Below are positions 50,801 through 57,085 of a DNA stretch of 57,085 bases, piece by piece. The stretch is from an uncultured Pseudomonadota bacterium (GTDB taxonomy: Bacteria; Bdellovibrionota_B; Oligoflexia; Oligoflexales; CAIYRB01), in the NCBI GenBank assembly GCA_903928445.1, contig CAIYRB010000122.1:1-57085 (forward strand), given 5' to 3'. The position numbers and the translations under genes were made by a program. Below the pieces are notes generated by a model, which was not told where the DNA came from, searched no databases, and was given only the letters and a program-made list of their open reading frames with translations. The first letter of the stretch is position 1, and the number at the start of each line of letters is the position of its first letter.

Positions 50801-52133
50801 TGAAGTCGAAACCGCCGAGGGCAAAATCTCCATCAACGGCGAGCTGCTTGGCCCAACCAGCGACCCACGGCCACAGGTCGTGATCAGCGACTTAAAGCCA
50901 AACGCCGAGACCATCGCAGCATGGAAGCCACTGAGTCTCGGCATTGCCGACATTCGTCCCGCCTTTCGCAATATCAGCCTAAACATCATCTACCGCGACG
51001 GCCATATCATTATCGATCGGTTTGGTGCCGACAAAGGCACGGGCAGCGTCCACGCATCAGGCAGCTTGAACGTGGCGAGTGCTGCATCGGATGAATCCCA
51101 TCTCGACTTAAACCTGAATGATGCGACGCTGATCTTTCCCGTCGCCTTTCTCAAAAGTTTTGAAACACAGATGAGCGGCAATATAGTCATCTCCGGACAG
51201 GGGTTGCCGCTTAAGGTCGCCGGAGACGTCGTCATCAACCGCGCTCGATCGACGCGCGAAGTCGATATCCGTGACGAGATTATAAACGCTCTGAGGCAAA
51301 AGTCGATTGGCTCGGCCTTGATTCATGAAAAGCCCATGGTCACTTTGGACCTAAATGTATCAGCTAGTAAAAGCATCAATATCCACAACCGGAACCTCCA
51401 GGCAAAGTTGTCCTCTGATCTACATATCAAGGGTACCGACATCGCACCGATAGTCTCAGGTCAGATCGAGGTGAACAAAGGCAAGTTCATCTACAAGCAA
51501 GAATTTAATATAACCCGTGGCCTGGTGACCTTTGATGATCCGATCAAACCCGATCCGAGTTTGGATATCCTGGCACTTAGTGAGGTCGATACCTACCGAG
51601 TCTACATTGCGGTAAATGGTCGGGCATCGGATCCGACCGTGGAGTTTTCCATCGACCCACCAACGCGTGAAACCGGAACGCCGATTAGCAAGTTAGATAT
51701 TCTGGTCTTACTGTCGAGCGGCAAGTTACCCGAAGAAGCGCGCGCCCAAGGCCAGGACTCACAAAATGCCGCAACATCGGAGGCCGCCAACTTGATCCTC
51801 GGACAATTTGAAGAGCCGATGGAAAAGCTCCTAGAATCCTCCGGGCAAAGCGTCGTGCGCAGCGTCTACTTCGACACCCACCCAGCACCCGACGGCAGCC
51901 CCGTGCCGCGCATCAATCTTCCTGTCGACCTGGGCGACAACATCGACTTTGTCCTGCGCACCGACCAGGTGACCAGCGAGGTGTCGCTCGAATATAACGT
52001 CAACGAAAGCATCGCCGTCTCAGGCGTCCGCGAAATTTCGCATGCCAAGGACCAACAGCCGACGCAGACGACCCCCGGTGAGATCGAAGGCGATTCGAAG
52101 GTCAACCTGAAATTTCGCTTTTCTTTTGAATGA
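47886..52133 (+). CDS. tamB: TamB-family envelope protein (AsmA/DUF490)
   Basis: This 1415-residue inner-membrane-anchored protein has a single N-terminal span (ILVIILVSCAMAAFAANLLV, residues about 7-28), a long beta-rich AsmA/TamB-like middle and a C-terminal DUF490/TamB region from about residue 1080. The C-terminus shows REVDIRDEIINALRQ, TDIAPIVSGQIEVNKGKFIY and ITRGLVTFDDPIKPDPSLD. TamB bridges membranes for lipid transport or outer-membrane protein assembly. A TamA-like Omp85 partner is not in the window. The gene lies in a run from the receiver-TPR gene and shares an ATGA overlap with the CLC gene behind it. Confidence 0.8.
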   Translation: MQSRLKILVIILVSCAMAAFAANLLVDNPYTHQLIRIAINDKLKQDTNLSLDFKAIKVQLIPPGLDLYGLAVAPALQQAEPVLTVAQVRAKISIWSLLMGKARLSSLDLNDLSLVWPPPWNFPGFLKEAQTVTREATKPATWPPSFDLPIDRLVIKNGQVFAELPSFKIPERSSFNTLSLVGFDAEITYKNWRHIGIELGIKSIDASVGAVSFLENTAVELHGDLVDRRLSIDQIQAKGERLSTDGSGHVDLLPATENSEISGIAVALQSKVEGDLTLLGSLLDIADTHGPVTGTAAITAEIPFTEGGKASFKVNGQGQVQGAVLGGFGLFDSKAEFEIDDKSVRLPRIDFIVGGKNVGKLSGEIKIDDAIDFDFHGKPSGLHLVDLFEALGVTNKDADLTLDSPDLRVHGTGFPLTIHVSANARAANVVIPALGPPAAAYPKSPVCQTHLAIEVTSTQVDFTGSTAVCAAADGSHASPATVSGGINFGDAAAINVRVKSPTLDLSLGEYFLRVPLAGTAASETFIHGPLNHVLVDSKTSATNVTVLRIPLGAVEAQTQVDALTVSWDHIHIQPEAGGTLEASHGQIDLGVFGYPVSSTLMAQDISSDTVQSVIKAAGLEQDLSFAIAKASGDYNGLIVTPLASTNARLNFSLKDATLGEETLFDSADGMIKSDAHGWSSPSIVLSLDQLSLKAKFNHERIAGHGPAANNTWVNLGLGAKDRFNLSFQTMAPPPHARNGMQQEPIDNLSALPFAGEILAASSIRGEIEAQGDLSGSVEDIQGTFTTSLNQISVLGSGMANINGRGFIHGQHVDLVMDQGGNALEGRLSLDLLRSGVPFDWYFSCNRMDLRLLGTTYFSSDPRNYLYLSGDWRLHGTFADWWHAQGELNIKDLRANYVQNIGAQTKTLALRQDKPTKLLFTSNGWHFQDDHGLLLSGAGLQFGLTTSDSHPPERLGFKFSSVLDINLAKEFFREVETAEGKISINGELLGPTSDPRPQVVISDLKPNAETIAAWKPLSLGIADIRPAFRNISLNIIYRDGHIIIDRFGADKGTGSVHASGSLNVASAASDESHLDLNLNDATLIFPVAFLKSFETQMSGNIVISGQGLPLKVAGDVVINRARSTREVDIRDEIINALRQKSIGSALIHEKPMVTLDLNVSASKSINIHNRNLQAKLSSDLHIKGTDIAPIVSGQIEVNKGKFIYKQEFNITRGLVTFDDPIKPDPSLDILALSEVDTYRVYIAVNGRASDPTVEFSIDPPTRETGTPISKLDILVLLSSGKLPEEARAQGQDSQNAATSEAANLILGQFEEPMEKLLESSGQSVVRSVYFDTHPAPDGSPVPRINLPVDLGDNIDFVLRTDQVTSEVSLEYNVNESIAVSGVREISHAKDQQPTQTTPGEIEGDSKVNLKFRFSFE

Positions 52134-53428
52134 GACCTAGCATGCGCCCGACGCATCTCCCTGGCGTTCTTAACTTCTACCTGCGTTGGGTCAGCCTCGC
52201 GGCAGTCATCGGCGTGTGCGCTGGCGTCGCTTCCGCCTGCTTTCTTGTCAGCCTTGACCTCGCCACAGCGTGGCGACTTAACTATCCTTGGCTCATCTAT
52301 GGCCTTCCGCTTGGCGGCTATGTCGCCGGCTTCCTTTACCACCGGTTCGGCCGCGAGGTTGAGGCTGGTAACAACCTGATCATCGATCAGTTCCATGAAC
52401 CGACTGCGACCATCCCATGGCGCATGGCTCCATTGGTACTGATCGGGACTCTGATCACCCACCTCTGCGGCGGTTCGGCCGGGCGCGAAGGGACCGCAGT
52501 GCAAATGGGGGCCTCACTCGCCGACCAATGGGCCAAAGTCTTCCAGTTTGCTCGTGCCGACCGGGAGGTGTTGCTCATGGCTGGAATGAGCGCCGGATTT
52601 GGCTCAGTCTTCGGCGTGCCCTTCGCCGGCATGATTTTCGGCCTAGAAGTTCTGGCTGTTGGCCGTCTTCAAGCCTCGGCCCTCATTCAATGCGCAGTCG
52701 CAGCCTGCGTCGCTCACTATACCACTCTAAGTCTAGGTGTTCAGCACACCGTCTACCAAGCACCGCAACTGCCAGGCTTTGACTGGCTCGCCCTGCTGTC
52801 CATCGCCGCATCGGGACTGGTCTTTGGCTGCGCCGCGCGCCTTTTTGGCCGTCTCAGCGAACTAATCAGCCACTATAGTAAGGCTTGGCTGCCATCGCTA
52901 CCGAAGCGAGCTGCGCTCGGCGGACTTCTCCTATTAACGCTCTACCTAGCCCTGCCAGAGTTAGGTCGCTACAGCGGTCTAGGCGTGCCTGTCATCTCTG
53001 AGTCGCTTCGTCTTCCAGTGCATGCTTACGATTGGCTTGGCAAACTGGTCATGACCGCTTTGACCCTCGGCTTTGGCTTTAAAGGTGGCGAAGTCACGCC
53101 CTTACTTTTTGTCGGCGCCACCCTGGGTAATGCCCTGTCGACGGTCTTGCCTGTCCCGCTAGAACTGCTCAGCGCGCTAGGCTTGGTGGCGGTGTTCGCC
53201 GGCGCGGCCAACACGCCCATCACCTGCACGATCATGGCGATGGAACTGTTTGGCGGCTCGATTCTGCCATATGCCGCCATCGCCTGCTTCGCTAGCTTTT
53301 TGGCGTCAAGCCACCACGGCATCTATCCGGCGCAGCGCGTTCAATATGCTAAGCGGGCCTATATAAGTCGTACGTTCAAAGTGTTGCGTGGGCTGCCCAG
53401 GCGCATGCGGCGATTCGCTAAGCTTTAG
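52130..53428 (+). CDS. CLC-F-type fluoride/proton antiporter
   Basis: This 432-residue CLC family transport protein shows the family motifs as EAGNNLIIDQ near residue 78, GGSAGREGTAVQMGASL near 114, VFGVPFAGMIFGLEVL near 160, and GFKGGEVTPLLFVGATLG near 310. Chloride-type CLCs carry GSGIP and GREGP. Here these read GNNLI and GREGT, the form described for CLC-F fluoride exporters. The role is probably expulsion of toxic fluoride in exchange for protons. It begins in the tamB stop (ATGA); an in-frame ATG at 52142 is an alternative. No fluoride riboswitch is seen because the region upstream is tamB coding. Confidence 0.75.
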   Translation: MRPSMRPTHLPGVLNFYLRWVSLAAVIGVCAGVASACFLVSLDLATAWRLNYPWLIYGLPLGGYVAGFLYHRFGREVEAGNNLIIDQFHEPTATIPWRMAPLVLIGTLITHLCGGSAGREGTAVQMGASLADQWAKVFQFARADREVLLMAGMSAGFGSVFGVPFAGMIFGLEVLAVGRLQASALIQCAVAACVAHYTTLSLGVQHTVYQAPQLPGFDWLALLSIAASGLVFGCAARLFGRLSELISHYSKAWLPSLPKRAALGGLLLLTLYLALPELGRYSGLGVPVISESLRLPVHAYDWLGKLVMTALTLGFGFKGGEVTPLLFVGATLGNALSTVLPVPLELLSALGLVAVFAGAANTPITCTIMAMELFGGSILPYAAIACFASFLASSHHGIYPAQRVQYAKRAYISRTFKVLRGLPRRMRRFAKL

Positions 53429-53572
53429 TCCAGCTTCCAGCGCCTTTAGCTGCGACACTAACTTACTGTAATTATTGGCAAAATTATTACGCGCCTAAAG
53501 TTCTCTGGGCGACCTCCGAATATAGGTGCTGTACGGAGTCACGCATCACACTTGAACACTGCAGGAGCTAGC

Positions 53573-55114
53573 ATGAAACTCAAAATCATCACTGGACTAA
53601 CCATTGTGGCCGGTATCAGCGCCGCTAGCTGCGGCAAGAAGAAGTCTTCGTCGACCGACACGACAACGGCTGCCAGTGGCACGACAACGACAACAACGGC
53701 CGCAGCCGGCTCAGTTGTTTCGGTTTCAAGTTTGGCCTTAGTTCCTGACGCCGATACCTTTCTAAAGTCGACATCGACCTCATTGGCCGACTCCCTGGCT
53801 CTGGAAGATCGCGGCGACGGTTACAGCCTAGTCACCGGGACCCCGCCAAATTTCACCGATATCGCTGGCAGTTTGGCGAAGTATCTGACCGACGATGTCA
53901 GCACCCTATCAACGGCGATCGCCACAGCTAAAGGCAGTTCGGATTGGGACTCTTTGAAGAGCCAAGCAACGAAGTTCTTCGATGCCGAAGCCAAATGCGG
54001 CGTCATGGAGCACTCAGCGCACATCATTCAACGCCTACGCCAAGATACAGCGCCTCTATGCTTGCTAAAAGCAGCTGGCGCAGTTGGTGACAAAGTTTAC
54101 AAAGTTGTCTCAGGTGATGCGATTTCCGACCTAACCCAAATCTTTGTACCAATTTCCACCGATAAAATTCTGCAGATTGGCCTGACAGACAAAAACCAGC
54201 CACATTATGAGATGGTCAAAATTACCGGCACCACCACCAATCCAAATGGCTATCACGCGGTGTACTCAACCTGCCTGAGCAGCAGCAAGAAGCCCTTCCG
54301 GCAAAACATCATCGATGTCAACAACACCACAGGCATCATGAGCTTCACCAGCACGGTGAACGGGGCGATCGATGACAAGGGCGCCAAACCAAATGCATTG
54401 TTTTCCCTTAAAGGCTACATCGTCTCCGACGGGGCAGGCGGCGCCGTCGCCGACACCAGCAAAGCCCGCAGTGTCGCTTACGCTGCTGCCGGTGGATTTG
54501 GCCAGTTGACCACGACTGAGCAAGGCGCCCTGACCATCACTGCTGATGAACTGAAAGCGACGTTTTTTAACTCCGAAACCGGTACTGACGGCAAGGGCAA
54601 TGCCGCAACGAGGTCCGACAAATCCGTCCTTGATGTACAGTACTCGGGCACTGGGACCAGCGATCTGGTGATCGCTCAAGGCGCTGGGCGCAGCATCCTG
54701 ACCATGGCTGGAACGGTCGGGGGCGTCGCTATTACTAACACCAATGATCACAGCATTGGCTTTGCCTTCGACAACACCCAGACCCCGCAGTACACGACGG
54801 TCACCAGCTCAACTTATTTAACCAACATCGCCTCGATTGACTTCACCACCGACTTGATCCTAAAAGCGACGGCGCCAACCGCACCGGACATGACGACGAT
54901 CGACGACACCGGATGCACGGCGACGCCAACGACCGTCCTAAACTACGTGGACAAACCAGAAGACAACACTACATATGCCGCAGCCCTCGCCTCCTGCAAC
55001 GTCTTCCCTGCGGAAAAGTCGGCGAATATGTGCGACGTACTGCGCAATGTTGAGCATGACATCAACGGTGCGCTGAAAGCACGCAAGGACGTCAAGGGTG
55101 ACACTAAGTACTAA
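53573..55114 (+). CDS. Secreted lipoprotein with Thr-rich linker
   Basis: This 513-residue lipoprotein has a cleavable signal with lipobox SAASC near residue 20, followed by a Ser/Thr-rich linker (KKKSSSTDTTT, then a TTTTTT-containing stretch). The rest is mostly beta and loop, with repeated Asn/Thr-rich stretches and Cys residues that could form disulphides (ATKFFDAEAKCG, VYSTCLSS, GCTATPTT, ASCNVF, NMCDVL). No family is recognised. The start at 53573 follows AGGAG by six bases. It ends at a strong intrinsic terminator and appears to be a single gene. Confidence 0.6.
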   Translation: MKLKIITGLTIVAGISAASCGKKKSSSTDTTTAASGTTTTTTAAAGSVVSVSSLALVPDADTFLKSTSTSLADSLALEDRGDGYSLVTGTPPNFTDIAGSLAKYLTDDVSTLSTAIATAKGSSDWDSLKSQATKFFDAEAKCGVMEHSAHIIQRLRQDTAPLCLLKAAGAVGDKVYKVVSGDAISDLTQIFVPISTDKILQIGLTDKNQPHYEMVKITGTTTNPNGYHAVYSTCLSSSKKPFRQNIIDVNNTTGIMSFTSTVNGAIDDKGAKPNALFSLKGYIVSDGAGGAVADTSKARSVAYAAAGGFGQLTTTEQGALTITADELKATFFNSETGTDGKGNAATRSDKSVLDVQYSGTGTSDLVIAQGAGRSILTMAGTVGGVAITNTNDHSIGFAFDNTQTPQYTTVTSSTYLTNIASIDFTTDLILKATAPTAPDMTTIDDTGCTATPTTVLNYVDKPEDNTTYAAALASCNVFPAEKSANMCDVLRNVEHDINGALKARKDVKGDTKY

Positions 55115-55162
55115 TTGAACGCCCGAAGCAAGATCACCACTCGCCAGCCGGGTGGTGGTTAC

Positions 55163-55204
55163 CACGCCGATGCTCGCTACTGGCCAGCATCGGCGTGTTT
55201 ATTT
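55163..55204 (+). terminator. Strong intrinsic terminator
   Basis: CACGCCGATGCT (55163-55174) pairs over twelve bases with AGCATCGGCGTG (55186-55197), followed by TTTATTTTA. It ends the lipoprotein transcript. The leftward gene from the other side also ends near here, although the T-rich tail only suits rightward transcription. Confidence 0.85.
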
Positions 55205-55725
55205 TATGGGTTGATCTTTTCGGTGAGCCCTTCACTTGCTGGAGGCTTTCGCTCCAGCCAAAGGGCGGTATGACAGAGCTGACAGGCTGGTGCCCCAGAT
55301 CCAGCGACGACTGCCCCATTTAAGTCAGCGCCGTGGCATAGGCTGCAGTTAGCATTCGGGCTAAACAATCCTGGCTTATGCATATAACCCTTGCGATCGG
55401 TCGTATGATCGCTAGGCGCCCGCGTCAGGTCACCGCTTTGATCCTGCCAATGGATGCCGTGGCAGGTGAAACACGACGGCTCAAAGTGTACCCCACCCTG
55501 CAGCGCCGCACCGTGGCAATAGGCGCAGTAGCGGGTCGCAGCCGCGGCCGGATCGGCATGCGAAATATTTTGGATCACCCGGGTATGCAGGCGCAGGGCC
55601 GATAGTTGCGCCGTCCGCGGCGGCGCCTCCTTGCGGCTGCAAGCAGCCTGCATGCCACAAAAGAGGGCTGCAATGAACAGCGCCCAGATTGGCATGAAAC
55701 GAGCTAAAATGGTACCCTGGTGCAT
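55204..55725 (-). CDS. Tetrahaem c-type cytochrome lipoprotein
   Basis: This 173-residue protein has a hydrophobic signal and a lipobox-like MQAAC (about residue 29). Four haem-c attachment motifs are present: YCAYCHGAAL, SCFTCHG, NCSLCHGADL and ACQLCHT. It is likely a membrane-anchored, periplasm-facing electron carrier. Its ATG (minus strand 55725-55723) shares two bases with the ATG of the rightward diheme protein gene at 55724, so the two are head to head with no leader between. The start is uncertain; an in-frame ATG at 55695 would leave a separate promoter gap. Confidence 0.65.
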   Translation of the reverse strand: MHQGTILARFMPIWALFIAALFCGMQAACSRKEAPPRTAQLSALRLHTRVIQNISHADPAAAATRYCAYCHGAALQGGVHFEPSCFTCHGIHWQDQSGDLTRAPSDHTTDRKGYMHKPGLFSPNANCSLCHGADLNGAVVAGSGAPACQLCHTALWLERKPPASEGLTEKINP

Positions 55726-56995
55726 GGAAATTCACTTCGTTTTTAGCGAGTCTATCACGAACCAAGAGCTACCACTACCAACTCGGCCCGTAGCAACCTG
55801 GACATGCGCCTGGGTCGTGACCACCTTACTGCTATGCCTTGGCCATGGCAGCAAGGCGCACGCAACTCCGCTGATCGCCCTGCGCGAGGCGAATAACTGC
55901 GGTGGCTGCCACCTACCTGGTCGCGGCCAGCGCCCGGTCCTCGATCGTCGCTGCACCCTGGATTGCCAGGGCTGCCATATCGACCCTGCCGGTGCCGGCC
56001 CACGCAATCAATGGGGCTACTACTACGCGCAGGACCAGCTATCTTCGGTCAACTTCTTTAAGCCCATCGACCCCCTCCAAGATGATAGCCGTTTTGATAT
56101 CCACTATGATGGCCGAGTGATTGAGCAGCAACTCGACCACGACCAACAACGGACCTATCCGATGAGCTCGGAGCTGACGCTTAGAGTCCGCCCCTTTGTC
56201 AGCTACGTCAATTTGATCTATCAAGCCATGCTGTTTGGTCGAGTTGGTGATCAAAGCTTCCGTGCTGTGCGCGGCGACCATCGCCGGATGCAGGAGAAGT
56301 TTGCGTTGATGATCGACAACTTACCGATGGACACCTACGTGCGCGCCTATCGCGGCGAACCGATGTATGGGCTACGTCGTCCCAATCATTCCCTGTGGAT
56401 CCGTGAACGCATTGGCCTTGGCCAGTTCGCCTTGACCGACGCGGTCGAAGTCGGCGGGACGCCGAATGTACCCTTTATGCGCGCATCGTATATGCACGGC
56501 GACCCCTACGCCTTGCGCGAAGACCGACAGGTCGGCACCTCGGCCCACGGCGGCATGCGCGGCGTCAGCTATGGCTGGCATGTCAATGGCAGTGCTTGGC
56601 AGACCCAATCCGAAAAGGCCAAGATCGGCATGCGCGCACTTGGTGCAGGCCTAAAGCCGGGCCCATTTGTGTTGATGGCGGAGCGCAATTGGCGCAGCGT
56701 CACCGCCCTGAACAATCCCCAGGCCCAAGCCTCCTGGCATTCGCCCGACCTAAACGTCTGGCCATCTTCCGAGATCAGCGAGTACACGGCCGCATTCACC
56801 GGCCTTACCGGCTTTATGGCCGGAGCGGTCTTTGAAGAGCTCCACGATGCCTCCCGAGATAGCCTGCGCCGCAGCGCCTTTATTGATTTTCATCCGATCC
56901 CGTTTCTGCAGTTTGAGATCTGGCGGCGCTATGAGTCAGGCACGCGCCACCTGTTTGACACCCTGGCTGTCGCTCATCTCTATGCGGATTTTTGA
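55724..56995 (+). CDS. Diheme protein with barrel-like C-terminus
   Basis: This 423-residue exported protein begins with an N-terminal region including a hydrophobic span (WVVTTLLLCLGHGSKAHA). Two haem-binding motifs (NNCGGCHLPG and CTLDCQGCHIDP) lie near residues 55-90. The remainder is rich in alternating aromatic strands (FVSYVNLIYQAMLFGR through FLQFEIWRRYESG), as in outer-membrane barrels. It could be an electron conduit together with the tetrahaem lipoprotein on the other strand; haem plus barrel recalls porin-cytochrome systems, but this is inference. The start at 55724 is set by the signal peptide; in-frame upstream starts run back through the haem-lipoprotein gene. Confidence 0.6.
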   Translation: MEIHFVFSESITNQELPLPTRPVATWTCAWVVTTLLLCLGHGSKAHATPLIALREANNCGGCHLPGRGQRPVLDRRCTLDCQGCHIDPAGAGPRNQWGYYYAQDQLSSVNFFKPIDPLQDDSRFDIHYDGRVIEQQLDHDQQRTYPMSSELTLRVRPFVSYVNLIYQAMLFGRVGDQSFRAVRGDHRRMQEKFALMIDNLPMDTYVRAYRGEPMYGLRRPNHSLWIRERIGLGQFALTDAVEVGGTPNVPFMRASYMHGDPYALREDRQVGTSAHGGMRGVSYGWHVNGSAWQTQSEKAKIGMRALGAGLKPGPFVLMAERNWRSVTALNNPQAQASWHSPDLNVWPSSEISEYTAAFTGLTGFMAGAVFEELHDASRDSLRRSAFIDFHPIPFLQFEIWRRYESGTRHLFDTLAVAHLYADF

Positions 56996-57085
56996 ACCGA
57001 CGCTCTCTCATGCGTCGTGCTGACTAGTTGCTTAAGAACATGTCCGAAAATTCCGTGTCTCCCTACTTCCGCGTCTCTGTGGTTA

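Noticed and set aside
54266..54751. 161-residue minus-strand frame inside the lipoprotein gene
   Set aside because: The lipoprotein gene on the plus strand has a signal peptide and terminator; this frame is its mirror.
1..57085. CRISPR array, tRNA or rRNA genes
   Set aside because: No regularly spaced repeats, cloverleaf-like runs or rRNA-like sequences were noticed in the window.

Overview
The window reads as a chromosome segment of a Gram-negative bacterium. It carries an AsmA/TamB-type envelope protein, several lipobox lipoproteins, a MltD-like murein transglycosylase, a rhomboid protease and c-type haem proteins. The many secreted lipoproteins, the NRPS genes and the scattered mobile DNA suggest a predatory or deltaproteobacterial-type lineage (Bdellovibrionota/Oligoflexia or Myxococcota-like). 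That placement is inference only: there is no rRNA or other marker gene here.

Layout. (1) 1-11.9 kb is an accessory island. It holds a ParD-like antitoxin fragment, an McrB/McrC restriction pair, a Zn-ribbon DNA methyltransferase facing it, a DUF2779 nuclease-like gene with a hairpin over its ribosome binding site, a group II intron and an IS1182-family element. The block lies between two perfect 40-bp direct repeats (121-160 and 11826-11865). (2) 11.9-15.9 kb carries an IS91-family HUH transposase, a RecQ-type helicase and a BrnT/BrnA toxin-antitoxin pair. (3) 15.9-21.4 kb has an HTH-DUF1232 protein, a six-ligand diiron protein, a soluble three-PAS histidine kinase, a relic of a second IS91-type transposase and an orphan periplasmic binding protein. 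(4) 21.9-28.9 kb is an NRPS locus: a 1521-aa synthetase whose second module has collapsed, two coupled alpha/beta hydrolases with unusual nucleophile elbows, and a membrane protein. (5) 29-31.9 kb contains a small unknown gene plus an AAA_14/DUF4143 ATPase behind a palindromic promoter region, and a bacterioferritin-like protein. (6) 32-40.9 kb is an envelope block: two lipoproteins (one with possible MACPF-like and lectin-like parts), a truncated oxidoreductase, RDD and rhomboid genes overlapping by 4 bp, MltD, and another lipoprotein. (7) 40.9-44.1 kb is a housekeeping operon purD-purE-tsaC/sua5-maf. (8) 44.3-57 kb holds a DUF883 protein and a small membrane protein, a TonB/AgmX-like lipoprotein, then a same-strand run of receiver-TPR protein, ExeA-like ATPase with an altered Walker B, TamB and a CLC-F-type fluoride/proton antiporter. 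A lipoprotein with a strong terminator and a divergent pair of multihaem proteins whose start codons overlap close the window.

The most notable items are the degenerate NRPS with its two hydrolases (the A-domain pocket reads like a glycine code), the repeat-bracketed restriction/methylation/nuclease island, the MACPF-like lipoprotein, and the divergent haem-protein pair. No rRNA, tRNA or CRISPR array was seen.
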